64,000 nt of DNA from Streptomyces qaidamensis (GCF_001611795.1 NZ_CP015098.1:5394001-5458000), one strand, 5' to 3'. Positions 51,641-59,879 are shown, counted from the first letter of the stretch. Notes: generated from the letters alone by a model not told the origin. Translations and numbers: made by a program.

Positions 51641-52059
51641 TGGCTATCCGTCACCCCGCTATCGCCTCCAAGGCGGCGAAGAAGGCCAAGGCCGCGCGCG
51701 TCGCCAAGGCGCGCCGCCACGCCGCCGAGGGCAAGAACACCGTCGAGACCCCGCTGAGCAAGTCCTTCACGGACCCCCGTGACGTGCTGCTCAAGCCGGT
51801 CGTCTCCGAGAAGAGCTACGCGCTCCTCGACGAGGGCAAGTACACGTTCATCGTGGACCCGAGCGCCAACAAGACCCAGATCAAGCAGGCCGTGCAGTCG
51901 GTCTTCTCGGTCAAGGTCACCGGGGTCAACACGATCAACCGCCAGGGCAAGCGCAAGCGGACCCGCACCGGCTTCGGCCAGCGCGCGTCCACCAAGCGCG
52001 CGATCGTGACCCTCGCTGAGGGCGACCGTATCGACATCTTCGGCGGTCCGACCGCGTAA
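51640..52059 (+). CDS. rplW: 50S ribosomal protein L23
   Basis: L23 sits at the tunnel exit and docks trigger factor and SRP. The 139-residue product has an unusually basic, Ala/Lys-rich N-terminal extension (ASKAAKKAKAARVAKARRHA) of about 40 residues before the family core DPRDVLLKPVVSEKSYALLD. Such an extension is typical of Streptomyces L23. FIVDPSANKTQIKQAVQSVF and KRKRTRTGFGQRASTKRAIV follow. TGATG overlap with rplD implies coupling. Confidence 0.97.
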   Translation: MAIRHPAIASKAAKKAKAARVAKARRHAAEGKNTVETPLSKSFTDPRDVLLKPVVSEKSYALLDEGKYTFIVDPSANKTQIKQAVQSVFSVKVTGVNTINRQGKRKRTRTGFGQRASTKRAIVTLAEGDRIDIFGGPTA

Positions 52060-52097
52060 GCGGGTCGGATCGTCCGATATCGGACGAGGACTGAGAA

Positions 52098-52934
52098 ATG
52101 GGAATCCGCAAGTACAAGCCGACTACGCCGGGCCGTCGTGGCTCCAGCGTCGCCGACTTCGTCGAGGTCACGCGGTCCACGCCGGAGAAGTCGTTGGTCC
52201 GCCCCCTGCACAGCAAGGGTGGCCGTAACAACTCCGGTCGTGTGACCGTCCGCCACCAGGGCGGTGGCCACAAGCGCGCCTACCGCGTGATCGACTTCCG
52301 TCGTCACGACAAGGACGGCGTGCCGGCGAAGGTCGCGCACATCGAGTACGACCCCAACCGCACCGCGCGCATCGCGCTCCTGCACTACGCGGACGGCGAG
52401 AAGCGCTACATCCTCGCGCCGCGTGGCCTGAGCCAGGGCGACCGCGTCGAGAACGGTCCCGGGGCCGACATCAAGCCGGGCAACAACCTTGCCCTGCGCA
52501 ACATCCCGGTCGGTACCACGCTGCACGCCATCGAGCTGCGTCCGGGCGGCGGTGCGAAGTTCGCCCGCTCCGCCGGCGCCTCGGTGCAGCTGCTCGCGAA
52601 GGAGGGCTCGATGGCCCACCTCCGCATGCCGTCCGGTGAGATCCGCCTGGTCGACCAGCGCTGCCGCGCCACGGTCGGCGAGGTGGGCAACGCCGAGCAG
52701 AGCAACATCAACTGGGGTAAGGCGGGCCGTAAGCGCTGGCTGGGCGTCCGCCCGACCGTGCGTGGTGTGGTCATGAACCCGGTGGACCACCCGCACGGTG
52801 GTGGCGAAGGCCGTACCTCGGGTGGTCGCCACCCGGTGTCCCCCTGGGGCAAGAAGGAAGGCCGTACTCGTTCGCCCAAGAAGGCGTCGAACAAGTACAT
52901 CGTCCGCCGCCGCAAGACGAACAAGAAGCGCTAA
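52098..52934 (+). CDS. rplB: 50S ribosomal protein L2
   Basis: L2 is needed for subunit association and peptidyl transfer. The 278-residue product starts MGIRKYKPTTPGRRGSSVAD. Landmarks are NNSGRVTVRHQGGGHKRAYR, IEYDPNRTARIALLHYADGE and the conserved VRGVVMNPVDHPHGGGEGRT, with the His important for catalysis. The basic C-terminus ends VRRRKTNKKR. rpsS follows after 12 bases. Confidence 0.98.
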   Translation: MGIRKYKPTTPGRRGSSVADFVEVTRSTPEKSLVRPLHSKGGRNNSGRVTVRHQGGGHKRAYRVIDFRRHDKDGVPAKVAHIEYDPNRTARIALLHYADGEKRYILAPRGLSQGDRVENGPGADIKPGNNLALRNIPVGTTLHAIELRPGGGAKFARSAGASVQLLAKEGSMAHLRMPSGEIRLVDQRCRATVGEVGNAEQSNINWGKAGRKRWLGVRPTVRGVVMNPVDHPHGGGEGRTSGGRHPVSPWGKKEGRTRSPKKASNKYIVRRRKTNKKR

Positions 52935-52946
52935 GGACGGGTTGAG

Positions 52947-53228
52947 ATGCCTCGTAGCTTGAAGAAGGGGCCCTTCGTCGACGACCACCTGATCAAGAAG
53001 GTGGACGCCCAGAACGAAGCCGGCACCAAGAACGTCATCAAGACCTGGTCCCGTCGCTCCATGATCGTGCCGGCCATGCTCGGCCACACGCTCGCGGTGC
53101 ACAACGGCAAGACCCACATTCCGGTGTTCGTCACCGAGTCGATGGTCGGCCACAAGCTCGGCGAGTTCTCGCCGACGCGCACCTTCCGGGGTCACGTCAA
53201 GGACGACCGGAAGTCGAAGCGCCGCTAA
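52947..53228 (+). CDS. rpsS: 30S ribosomal protein S19
   Basis: S19 is a 30S head protein that contacts A-site tRNA and bridges to the 50S subunit. The 93-residue product starts MPRSLKKGPFVDDHLIKKVD. TWSRRSMIVPAMLGHTLAVH and GKTHIPVFVTESMVGHKLGE are conserved, with the tail RTFRGHVKDDRKSKRR. The GGTTGAG site lies just upstream. It is 42 bases before the preferred rplV start. Confidence 0.98.
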   Translation: MPRSLKKGPFVDDHLIKKVDAQNEAGTKNVIKTWSRRSMIVPAMLGHTLAVHNGKTHIPVFVTESMVGHKLGEFSPTRTFRGHVKDDRKSKRR

Positions 53229-53270
53229 GCGCGGGGTGGAATGACCATGACAGACACTGGAAGGACAACC

Positions 53271-53618
53271 ATGGAAGCCAGGGCCCAGGCGCGGTACATC
53301 CGCGTCACGCCCATGAAGGCCCGCCGCGTGGTGGACCTCATCCGTGGCCTGAACGCCACGGAGGCTCAGGCGGTCCTGCGTTTCGCCCCGCAGGCCGCGA
53401 GCCAGCCGGTCGGCAAGGTGCTTGACAGCGCCATCGCCAACGCCGCGCACAACTACGACCACACCGATGTCGACAGCCTCTTCGTCTCCGAGGCCTACGT
53501 CGACGAGGGCCCGACCCTGAAGCGGTTCCGTCCGCGCGCCCAGGGCCGTGCCTACCGGATCCGCAAGCGGACCAGCCACATCACCGTGGTCGTCAGCAGC
53601 AAGGAAGGAACCCGGTAA
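53271..53618 (+). CDS. rplV: 50S ribosomal protein L22
   Basis: L22 lines the exit tunnel. The 115-residue product starts MEARAQARYIRVTPMKARRV at ATG 53271, preceded by GGAAGGA. An in-frame ATG at 53241 would add ten residues, but the ribosome site and family start favour 53271. Conserved parts are VDLIRGLNATEAQAVLRFAP and the tunnel hairpin GPTLKRFRPRAQGRAYRIRK. The stop overlaps the rpsC ATG by one base. Confidence 0.97.
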   Translation: MEARAQARYIRVTPMKARRVVDLIRGLNATEAQAVLRFAPQAASQPVGKVLDSAIANAAHNYDHTDVDSLFVSEAYVDEGPTLKRFRPRAQGRAYRIRKRTSHITVVVSSKEGTR

Positions 53619-54448
53619 TGGGCCAGAAGGTAAACCCGCACGGGTTCCGGCTCGGTGTCACGACCGACTTCAAGTCGCGTTGGTACGCCGACAAGCTGTA
53701 CAAGGACTACGTCAAGGAAGACGTCGCCATCCGTCGGATGATGACGTCCGGCATGGAGCGCGCCGGCATCTCCAAGGTCGAGATCGAGCGCACCCGTGAC
53801 CGCGTGCGTGTGGACATCCACACCGCTCGTCCGGGCATCGTCATCGGCCGCCGTGGCGCCGAGGCCGACCGCATCCGCGGTGACCTCGAGAAGCTCACCG
53901 GCAAGCAGGTCCAGCTGAACATCCTCGAGGTCAAGAACCCCGAGACCGACGCTCAGCTGGTTGCCCAGGCCGTCGCCGAGCAGCTCTCCTCCCGCGTCTC
54001 CTTCCGCCGCGCCATGCGTAAGAGCATGCAGTCGGCGATGAAGGCCGGCGCCAAGGGCATCAAGATCCAGTGCGGTGGCCGCCTCGGCGGCGCCGAGATG
54101 TCCCGCTCGGAGTTCTACCGCGAGGGCCGTGTGCCCCTGCACACGCTCCGCGCGAACGTGGACTACGGCTTCTTCGAGGCCAAGACGACCTTCGGCCGCA
54201 TCGGTGTGAAGGTCTGGATCTACAAGGGCGACGTCAAGAACATCGCCGAGGTCCGCGCCGAGAACGCCGCTGCCCGTGCGGGTAACCGCCCGGCCCGCGG
54301 TGGCGCCGACCGCCCGGCCCGTGGTGGCCGCGGTGGCGAGCGTGGCGGGCGCGGTCGCAAGCCGCAGCAGGCTGCCGGCGCCGAGGCCCCCAAGGCCGAG
54401 GCTCCCGCTGCCGCCGCTCCGGCTGAGAGCACCGGAACGGAGGCCTGA
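53618..54448 (+). CDS. rpsC: 30S ribosomal protein S3
   Basis: S3 forms the mRNA entry helicase with S4 and S5. The 276-residue product starts MGQKVNPHGFRLGVTTDFKS. The KH domain contains GIVIGRRGAEADRIRGDLEK and the second domain AKGIKIQCGGRLGGAEMSRS. The C-terminal tail, rich in Arg/Gly then Ala/Pro (RGGRGGERGGRGRKPQQAAG), is a long extension seen in actinobacteria. It is coupled to rplV by a one-base overlap. Confidence 0.98.
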   Translation: MGQKVNPHGFRLGVTTDFKSRWYADKLYKDYVKEDVAIRRMMTSGMERAGISKVEIERTRDRVRVDIHTARPGIVIGRRGAEADRIRGDLEKLTGKQVQLNILEVKNPETDAQLVAQAVAEQLSSRVSFRRAMRKSMQSAMKAGAKGIKIQCGGRLGGAEMSRSEFYREGRVPLHTLRANVDYGFFEAKTTFGRIGVKVWIYKGDVKNIAEVRAENAAARAGNRPARGGADRPARGGRGGERGGRGRKPQQAAGAEAPKAEAPAAAAPAESTGTEA

Positions 54449-54453
54449 CCGAC

Positions 54454-54873
54454 ATGCTGATCCCCCGTAGGGTCAAGCACCGCAAGCAGCACCACCCGAA
54501 GCGCAACGGTATGGCCAAGGGTGGCACGCAGGTCGCATTCGGCGAGTACGGTATCCAGGCGCTGACCCCGGCGTACGTGACGAACCGTCAGATCGAGGCC
54601 GCGCGTATCGCCATGACCCGCCACATCAAGCGTGGCGGCAAGGTCTGGATCAACATCTACCCGGACCGCCCCCTCACCAAGAAGCCCGCCGAGACCCGCA
54701 TGGGTTCCGGTAAGGGTTCTCCTGAGTGGTGGATCGCCAACGTCAAGCCCGGACGCGTGATGTTCGAGCTGTCGTACCCCAACGAGAAGATCGCGCGCGA
54801 GGCCCTGACCCGTGCGGCTCACAAGCTGCCGATGAAGTGCAAGATCGTCAAGCGCGAGGCAGGTGAAGCGTGA
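54454..54873 (+). CDS. rplP: 50S ribosomal protein L16
   Basis: L16 helps accommodate A-site tRNA and is the site of avilamycin and evernimicin resistance. The 139-residue product starts MLIPRRVKHRKQHHPKRNGM. GTQVAFGEYGIQALTPAYVT, RQIEAARIAMTRHIKRGGKV and RMGSGKGSPEWWIANVKPGR are conserved. It follows rpsC by five bases, and its stop overlaps the rpmC start. Confidence 0.98.
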   Translation: MLIPRRVKHRKQHHPKRNGMAKGGTQVAFGEYGIQALTPAYVTNRQIEAARIAMTRHIKRGGKVWINIYPDRPLTKKPAETRMGSGKGSPEWWIANVKPGRVMFELSYPNEKIAREALTRAAHKLPMKCKIVKREAGEA

Positions 54874-55097
54874 TGTCGGCCGGTACCAAGGCGTCCGAGC
54901 TGCGCGAGCTGGGCAACGAGGAGCTCCTCAACAAGCTCCGCGAGGCCAAGGAAGAGCTGTTCAACCTCCGCTTCCAGGCGGCGACGGGCCAGCTCGAGAA
55001 CCACGGCCGGCTCAAGGCCGTCCGTAAGGACATCGCGCGGATCTACACCCTGATGCGTGAGCGCGAGCTGGGCATCGAGACGGTGGAGAGCGCCTGA
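54873..55097 (+). CDS. rpmC: 50S ribosomal protein L29
   Basis: L29 binds next to the tunnel exit, near L23. The 74-residue product starts MSAGTKASELRELGNEELLN at ATG 54873. A GTG one codon earlier is also possible. KEELFNLRFQAATGQLENHG is the family core and RIYTLMRERELGIETVESA the end. It overlaps the rplP stop and the rpsQ ATG by one base each. Confidence 0.96.
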   Translation: MSAGTKASELRELGNEELLNKLREAKEELFNLRFQAATGQLENHGRLKAVRKDIARIYTLMRERELGIETVESA

Positions 55098-55384
55098 TGA
55101 GCGAGAGCAACGTGACTGAAGAGACCAAGACGGACCGCGGTTTCCGCAAGACCCGTGAGGGTCTGGTCGTCAGCGACAAGATGGACAAGACCGTCGTCGT
55201 CGCCGTCGAGGACCGCGTCAAGCACGCGCTGTACGGCAAGGTCATCCGCCGTACGAACAAGCTCAAGGCCCACGACGAGCAGAACGCCGCGGGTGTCGGC
55301 GACCGTGTCCTCCTCATGGAGACCCGGCCGCTGTCCGCGACGAAGCGCTGGCGCGTCGTCGAGATCCTCGAGAAGGCCAAGTAA
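55097..55384 (+). CDS. rpsQ: 30S ribosomal protein S17
   Basis: S17 is an early-binding 30S body protein with an OB fold. The 95-residue product starts MSESNVTEETKTDRGFRKTR. The core TREGLVVSDKMDKTVVVAVE and RVKHALYGKVIRRTNKLKAH lead to DRVLLMETRPLSATKRWRVV. It is the last gene of the S10 operon. Two hairpins follow before rplN. Confidence 0.98.
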   Translation: MSESNVTEETKTDRGFRKTREGLVVSDKMDKTVVVAVEDRVKHALYGKVIRRTNKLKAHDEQNAAGVGDRVLLMETRPLSATKRWRVVEILEKAK

Positions 55385-55388
55385 TCCC

Positions 55389-55409
55389 TCCTAGGGGGAC
55401 TCCCTAGGA
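55389..55409 (+). terminator. Perfect hairpin after rpsQ
   Basis: TCCTAGGG pairs with CCCTAGGA around GGACT, immediately after the S17 stop codon. There is no T run. Confidence 0.6.
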
Positions 55410-55425
55410 ATCGTTCCGCCAGGCT

Positions 55426-55460
55426 CGGGGAGAAGCGTGAGTCATTCACGCTCCTCCCCG
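55426..55460 (+). terminator. Second hairpin between S10 and spc operons
   Basis: CGGGGAG and GCGTGA pair with TCACGC and CTCCCCG around GTCAT, with a small internal loop (AA/TC). It could be an attenuator or the target of S10/spc regulation. Confidence 0.55.
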
Positions 55461-55488
55461 GGAACCGGCAGACAATCAGGAGATAGAC

Positions 55489-55857
55489 GTGATCCAGCAG
55501 GAGTCGCGACTGCGTGTCGCCGACAACACTGGTGCGAAGGAAATCCTTTGCATCCGTGTGCTCGGTGGCTCCGGTCGCCGCTACGCGGGTATCGGTGACG
55601 TCATCGTCGCCACCGTCAAGGACGCGATCCCCGGCGGCAACGTGAAGAAGGGTGACGTCATCAAGGCGGTCATCGTTCGCACCGTCAAGGAGCGCCGCCG
55701 TCCGGACGGCTCGTACATCCGCTTCGACGAGAACGCCGCTGTCATTCTCAAGAACGACGGCGACCCTCGTGGCACCCGTATCTTCGGCCCGGTGGGCCGG
55801 GAGCTGCGCGAGAAGAAGTTCATGAAGATCATCTCCCTCGCGCCGGAGGTGCTGTGA
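55489..55857 (+). CDS. rplN: 50S ribosomal protein L14
   Basis: L14 forms intersubunit bridge contacts. The 122-residue product starts with GTG (MIQQESRLRVADNTGAKEIL). CIRVLGGSGRRYAGIGDVIV, KKGDVIKAVIVRTVKERRRP and RGTRIFGPVGRELREKKFMK are conserved. GGAGATAGA precedes the start. It opens the spc operon after the hairpin gap of 104 bases. Confidence 0.98.
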   Translation: MIQQESRLRVADNTGAKEILCIRVLGGSGRRYAGIGDVIVATVKDAIPGGNVKKGDVIKAVIVRTVKERRRPDGSYIRFDENAAVILKNDGDPRGTRIFGPVGRELREKKFMKIISLAPEVL

Positions 55858-55859
55858 GC

Positions 55860-56183
55860 ATGAAGATCAAGAAGGGCGACCTGGTCCAGGTCATCACGGG
55901 TAAGGACAAGGGCAAGCAGGGCAAGGTCATCGCGGCCTTCCCCCGCGAGGACCGTGTCCTGGTCGAGGGTGTCAACCGGGTCAAGAAGCACACCAAGGCC
56001 GGTCCGACGGCTCGCGGTTCGCAGGCCGGCGGCATCGTCACCACCGAGGCCCCCATCCACGTCTCCAACGTCCAGCTGGTCGTGGAGAAGGACGGCAACA
56101 AGGTCGTGACCCGCGTCGGTTACCGCTTCGACGACGAAGGCAACAAGATCCGCGTTGCCAAGCGGACGGGTGAGGACATCTGA
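55860..56183 (+). CDS. rplX: 50S ribosomal protein L24
   Basis: L24 is an assembly initiator of the large subunit. The 107-residue product starts MKIKKGDLVQVITGKDKGKQ at ATG 55860. A GTG two codons earlier overlaps the rplN stop and is the alternative. GKVIAAFPREDRVLVEGVNR forms the KOW-type region and VKKHTKAGPTARGSQAGGIV follows. The stop overlaps the rplE ATG by one base. Confidence 0.96.
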   Translation: MKIKKGDLVQVITGKDKGKQGKVIAAFPREDRVLVEGVNRVKKHTKAGPTARGSQAGGIVTTEAPIHVSNVQLVVEKDGNKVVTRVGYRFDDEGNKIRVAKRTGEDI

Positions 56184-56740
56184 TGACGACCACCACCAGC
56201 CCGCGTCTGAAGCAGAAGTACCGTGAGGAGATCACGGGCAAGCTGCGTGACGAGTTCAAGTACGAGAACGTCATGCAGATCCCCGGTCTCGTCAAGATCG
56301 TGGTCAACATGGGTGTGGGCGACGCCGCCCGCGACTCCAAGCTGATCGAGGGCGCCATCCGCGACCTCACCACGATCACCGGTCAGAAGCCGGCCGTCAC
56401 CAAGGCCCGCAAGTCCATCGCGCAGTTCAAGCTGCGTGAGGGCCAGCCGATCGGTGCCCACGTCACGCTCCGTGGCGACCGCATGTGGGAGTTCCTGGAC
56501 CGCACCCTGTCGCTCGCGCTGCCGCGCATCCGCGACTTCCGCGGCCTGTCCCCCAAGCAGTTCGACGGCCGTGGCAACTACACCTTCGGTCTCACGGAGC
56601 AGGTCATGTTCCACGAGATCGACCAGGACAAGATCGACCGCACCCGGGGTATGGACATCACCGTGGTGACCACGGCGACCAACGACGCTGAGGGCCGCGC
56701 GCTCCTTCGTCACCTCGGCTTCCCCTTCAAGGAGGCGTGA
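56183..56740 (+). CDS. rplE: 50S ribosomal protein L5
   Basis: L5 binds 5S rRNA. The 185-residue product starts MTTTTSPRLKQKYREEITGK. MQIPGLVKIVVNMGVGDAAR, LTTITGQKPAVTKARKSIAQ and RGLSPKQFDGRGNYTFGLTE are family landmarks, with GMDITVVTTATNDAEGRALL near the end. It is coupled to rplX by the one-base overlap. Confidence 0.98.
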   Translation: MTTTTSPRLKQKYREEITGKLRDEFKYENVMQIPGLVKIVVNMGVGDAARDSKLIEGAIRDLTTITGQKPAVTKARKSIAQFKLREGQPIGAHVTLRGDRMWEFLDRTLSLALPRIRDFRGLSPKQFDGRGNYTFGLTEQVMFHEIDQDKIDRTRGMDITVVTTATNDAEGRALLRHLGFPFKEA

Positions 56741-56745
56741 GCGAG

Positions 56746-56931
56746 ATGGCGAAGAAGGCTCTGATCGCTAAGGCTGCTCGCAAGCCCAAGTTCGGTGTGC
56801 GTGGCTACACCCGCTGCCAGCGCTGCGGCCGCCCGCACTCCGTGTACCGCAAGTTCGGCCTCTGCCGCGTGTGCCTTCGTGAGATGGCTCACCGTGGCGA
56901 GCTGCCGGGCGTGACCAAGAGCTCCTGGTAA
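56746..56931 (+). CDS. rpsZ: 30S ribosomal protein S14, zinc-binding short form
   Basis: The 61-residue product is the type Z S14 with a zinc knuckle: CQRCGRPHSVYRKFGLCRVC (four Cys) in the middle. It starts MAKKALIAKAARKPKFGVRG at ATG 56746, preceded by GGCGTGAGCGAG, five bases after the rplE stop. It ends LREMAHRGELPGVTKSSW. The short zinc form is the housekeeping version in this position. A zinc-free long form would be elsewhere. Confidence 0.97.
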   Translation: MAKKALIAKAARKPKFGVRGYTRCQRCGRPHSVYRKFGLCRVCLREMAHRGELPGVTKSSW

Positions 56932-57171
56932 TCCCCCTTATAGGGATTCGCAGGGCTCTCGGTAAGCACGTAGGGGTGGCAGGACGCCCGGCCCGCATGG
57001 CTTAGGCTTGTGGGGTTGGGCGTCTGCCGCCGCCCTTACATCGCGGACAACTGTCCGCTCATTGAATGCTTACTACGCCGTAGGTCCACCGCGCCGCACC
57101 CGTCCCGTCTCGGATCGGGGAGAGGGATGGCGCACCAGGAAACCCCGGCGAGAGAGGCCGAAGGCCAATTC

Positions 57172-57570
57172 ATGACCATGACTGATCCGATCGCAGACAT
57201 GCTGACCCGTCTGCGGAACGCGAACTCGGCATACCACGACTCCGTGACGATGCCGGCATCGAAGATCAAGTCGCACATCGCGGAGATCCTCCAGCAGGAG
57301 GGCTTCATCACGGGCTGGAAGGTCGAGGACGCCGAGGTCGGCAAGAACCTCGTCCTGGAGCTGAAGTTCGGCCCCAACCGTGAGCGCTCCATCGCGGGCA
57401 TCAAGCGGATCTCCAAGCCCGGTCTCCGGGTGTACGCGAAGTCCACCAACCTGCCGAAGGTTCTGGGCGGCCTGGGCGTGGCCATCATCTCCACGTCGCA
57501 CGGGCTCCTGACCGACAAGCAGGCGCAGAAGAAGGGCGTGGGTGGGGAAGTCCTCGCCTACGTCTGGTAA
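57172..57570 (+). CDS. rpsH: 30S ribosomal protein S8
   Basis: S8 organises the 30S platform and in E. coli represses the spc operon. The 132-residue product starts MTMTDPIADMLTRLRNANSA. EILQQEGFITGWKVEDAEVG, RISKPGLRVYAKSTNLPKVL and GGLGVAIISTSHGLLTDKQA are conserved, ending GEVLAYVW. A 240-base leader separates it from rpsZ, unusually long within this operon, so a regulatory leader or internal promoter is possible. The open frame extending upstream is non-coding. Confidence 0.97.
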   Translation: MTMTDPIADMLTRLRNANSAYHDSVTMPASKIKSHIAEILQQEGFITGWKVEDAEVGKNLVLELKFGPNRERSIAGIKRISKPGLRVYAKSTNLPKVLGGLGVAIISTSHGLLTDKQAQKKGVGGEVLAYVW

Positions 57571-57594
57571 TTCGGGAACGGAGGAGAGACAGCA

Positions 57595-58134
57595 ATGTCG
57601 CGTATCGGCAAGCTCCCCATCCCGGTTCCCGCCGGCGTGGACGTCACCATCGACGGCCGTACGGTCGCGGTCAAGGGCCCCAAGGGCGAACTGACCCACA
57701 CCGTCATCGCGCCGATCGACATCGCGAAGGCCGAGGACGGCACCCTTCAGGTGCTGCGGCCGAACGACGAGCGGCAGAGCAAGGCCCTGCACGGCCTGTC
57801 CCGCACGCTGGTGGCGAACATGATCACCGGTGTGACCCAGGGATACGTCAAGAAGCTCGAAATCAGCGGTGTCGGTTACCGTGTCGTGGCCAAGGGCTCC
57901 AACCTGGAGTTCTCCCTGGGCTACAGCCACCCGATCCTGGTCGAGGCCCCCGCGGGCATCACCTTCAAGGTGGAGTCCCCGACCCGTTTCTCGGTCGAGG
58001 GCATCGACAAGCAGAAGGTCGGCGAGGTTGCGGCCAACATCCGCAAGCTGCGCAAGCCCGACCCGTACAAGGCCAAGGGCGTCAAGTACGAGGGCGAAGT
58101 CATCCGCCGCAAGGTCGGAAAGGCGGGTAAGTAA
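57595..58134 (+). CDS. rplF: 50S ribosomal protein L6
   Basis: L6 lies at the factor-binding site near the sarcin-ricin loop. The 179-residue product starts MSRIGKLPIPVPAGVDVTID. GPKGELTHTVIAPIDIAKAE, the central GYVKKLEISGVGYRVVAKGS and the family end PDPYKAKGVKYEGEVIRRKV are visible. GGAGGAGAGA precedes the ATG. rplR follows after three bases. Confidence 0.98.
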   Translation: MSRIGKLPIPVPAGVDVTIDGRTVAVKGPKGELTHTVIAPIDIAKAEDGTLQVLRPNDERQSKALHGLSRTLVANMITGVTQGYVKKLEISGVGYRVVAKGSNLEFSLGYSHPILVEAPAGITFKVESPTRFSVEGIDKQKVGEVAANIRKLRKPDPYKAKGVKYEGEVIRRKVGKAGK

Positions 58135-58137
58135 GCC

Positions 58138-58521
58138 ATGGCATACGGACAGAAGATCCTTAAGGGCGACGCCTACAAGCGCGCCGCGATCAAGCGCCGC
58201 CACATCCGGATCCGTAAGCACATCAACGGTACGGCGGAGCGTCCGCGTCTGGTCGTTACCCGCTCGAACCGCCACATCGTGGCCCAGGTGATCGACGACA
58301 TCAAGGGTCACACCCTTGCGTCGGCGTCCACCCTGGACACGTCGATCCGCGGTGGCGAGGGCGACAAGTCCGCGCAGGCCAAGCAGGTCGGCGCCCTGGT
58401 CGCCGAGCGCGCCAAGGCCGCCGGTGTCGAGGCCGTCGTGTTCGACCGTGGTGGTAACCAGTACGCGGGGCGCATCGCCGCCCTGGCGGACGCCGCCCGC
58501 GAGGCCGGACTCAAGTTCTGA
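58138..58521 (+). CDS. rplR: 50S ribosomal protein L18
   Basis: L18 binds 5S rRNA with L5. The 127-residue product starts MAYGQKILKGDAYKRAAIKR. The conserved core is RHIRIRKHINGTAERPRLVV followed by TRSNRHIVAQVIDDIKGHTL and VFDRGGNQYAGRIAALADAA. It follows rplF by three bases. Confidence 0.98.
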   Translation: MAYGQKILKGDAYKRAAIKRRHIRIRKHINGTAERPRLVVTRSNRHIVAQVIDDIKGHTLASASTLDTSIRGGEGDKSAQAKQVGALVAERAKAAGVEAVVFDRGGNQYAGRIAALADAAREAGLKF

Positions 58522-58562
58522 GTCGGTTCCGTAGCTAGCGGAAACAGAGAGAGGTAATTCCA

Positions 58563-59168
58563 ATGGCTGGACCCCAGCGCCGCGGTGGCGGTGCCGGTGG
58601 CGGCGAGCGGCGGGACCGGAAGGGCCGTGACGGCGGCGCTGCTGCCGCCGAGAAGACCGCGTACGTTGAGCGCGTTGTCGCGATCAACCGCGTCGCCAAG
58701 GTTGTGAAGGGTGGTCGTCGCTTCAGCTTCACCGCGCTGGTCGTGGTGGGCGACGGTGACGGCACCGTGGGTGTCGGATACGGCAAGGCCAAGGAGGTGC
58801 CGGCCGCCATCGCCAAGGGTGTTGAGGAGGCCAAGAAGCACTTCTTCAAGGTCCCCCGCATCCAGGGCACCATCCCGCACCCCATCCAGGGTGAGAAGGC
58901 TGCCGGCGTCGTGCTCCTGAAGCCCGCGTCGCCCGGTACCGGTGTTATCGCCGGTGGTCCGGTGCGTGCCGTGCTCGAGTGCGCCGGTATCCACGACGTG
59001 CTGTCGAAGTCGCTCGGCTCCGACAACGCGATCAACATCGTGCACGCGACCGTGGCGGCCCTGAAGGGCCTGCAGCGTCCCGAGGAGATCGCGGCCCGCC
59101 GTGGTCTGCCGCTCGAGGACGTCGCCCCCGCGGCTCTTCTCCGTGCGCGTGCCGGGGCGGGTGCGTAA
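58563..59168 (+). CDS. rpsE: 30S ribosomal protein S5
   Basis: S5 contributes to mRNA helicase activity and decoding accuracy. The 201-residue product starts MAGPQRRGGGAGGGERRDRK, with a Gly/Arg-rich N-terminus. The core is YVERVVAINRVAKVVKGGRR, FSFTALVVVGDGDGTVGVGY and GKAKEVPAAI. The spectinomycin loop residues read as wild type. It follows rplR by 41 bases. Confidence 0.98.
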   Translation: MAGPQRRGGGAGGGERRDRKGRDGGAAAAEKTAYVERVVAINRVAKVVKGGRRFSFTALVVVGDGDGTVGVGYGKAKEVPAAIAKGVEEAKKHFFKVPRIQGTIPHPIQGEKAAGVVLLKPASPGTGVIAGGPVRAVLECAGIHDVLSKSLGSDNAINIVHATVAALKGLQRPEEIAARRGLPLEDVAPAALLRARAGAGA

Positions 59169-59170
59169 TC

Positions 59171-59353
59171 ATGGCGCAGCTCAAGATTACGCAGGTCAAG
59201 TCCTACATCGGCAGCAAGCAGAACCACCGTGACACCCTGCGTTCCCTTGGTCTCAAGGGCATCAACACGCAGGTCGTCAAGGAGGACCGCCCCGAGTTCC
59301 GCGGCATGGTGCACACCGTCCGCCACCTCGTGACGGTCGAGGAGGTCGACTGA
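59171..59353 (+). CDS. rpmD: 50S ribosomal protein L30
   Basis: L30 is a small 50S protein. The 60-residue product starts MAQLKITQVKSYIGSKQNHR, two bases after the rpsE stop. DTLRSLGLKGINTQVVKEDR is the family core, ending MVHTVRHLVTVEEVD. The open frame continues upstream inside rpsE but is not used. Confidence 0.97.
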   Translation: MAQLKITQVKSYIGSKQNHRDTLRSLGLKGINTQVVKEDRPEFRGMVHTVRHLVTVEEVD

Positions 59354-59355
59354 TC

Positions 59356-59811
59356 ATGGCGGAGAACAACCCGCTCAAGATCCACAACCTCCGTCCCGCC
59401 CCGGGCGCCAAGACCGCGAAGACCCGTGTCGGTCGTGGTGAGGCGTCGAAGGGTAAGACGGCCGGTCGTGGTACCAAGGGCACGAAGGCCCGTTACCAGG
59501 TTCCGGAGCGCTTCGAGGGTGGCCAGATGCCCCTCCACATGCGTCTCCCGAAGCTGAAGGGCTTCAAGAACCCGTTCAAGACCGAGTTCCAGGTCGTGAA
59601 CCTCGACAAGCTGGCCGCGCTCTACCCCGAGGGTGGCGAGGTCACCGTCGAGGGTCTGGTGGCCAAGGGGGCCGTTCGCAAGAACAGCCTCGTCAAGGTC
59701 CTCGGCCAGGGCGAGATCTCCGTGGCGCTGCAGGTGACGGTCGATGCCGTCTCCGGCTCCGCCAAGGAGAAGATCACCGCCGCCGGCGGTTCCGTCACCG
59801 AGCTCGTCTGA
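59356..59811 (+). CDS. rplO: 50S ribosomal protein L15
   Basis: L15 is a late assembly protein of the 50S subunit. The 151-residue product starts MAENNPLKIHNLRPAPGAKT. RVGRGEASKGKTAGRGTKGT and FEGGQMPLHMRLPKLKGFKN are the conserved basic core. It follows rpmD by two bases. A strong hairpin separates it from secY. Confidence 0.98.
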   Translation: MAENNPLKIHNLRPAPGAKTAKTRVGRGEASKGKTAGRGTKGTKARYQVPERFEGGQMPLHMRLPKLKGFKNPFKTEFQVVNLDKLAALYPEGGEVTVEGLVAKGAVRKNSLVKVLGQGEISVALQVTVDAVSGSAKEKITAAGGSVTELV

Positions 59812-59847
59812 ACACCACAGGCGTCTCGATGACCTGAGCGATCCCGA

Positions 59848-59879
59848 CCGGGGATACCCCACAAATGGGGTATCCCCGG
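59848..59879 (+). terminator. Perfect hairpin between rplO and secY
   Basis: CCGGGGATACCCCA pairs fully with TGGGGTATCCCCGG around CAAA (14-bp stem). There is no T run. It probably ends or attenuates the spc operon before secY. Confidence 0.8.
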
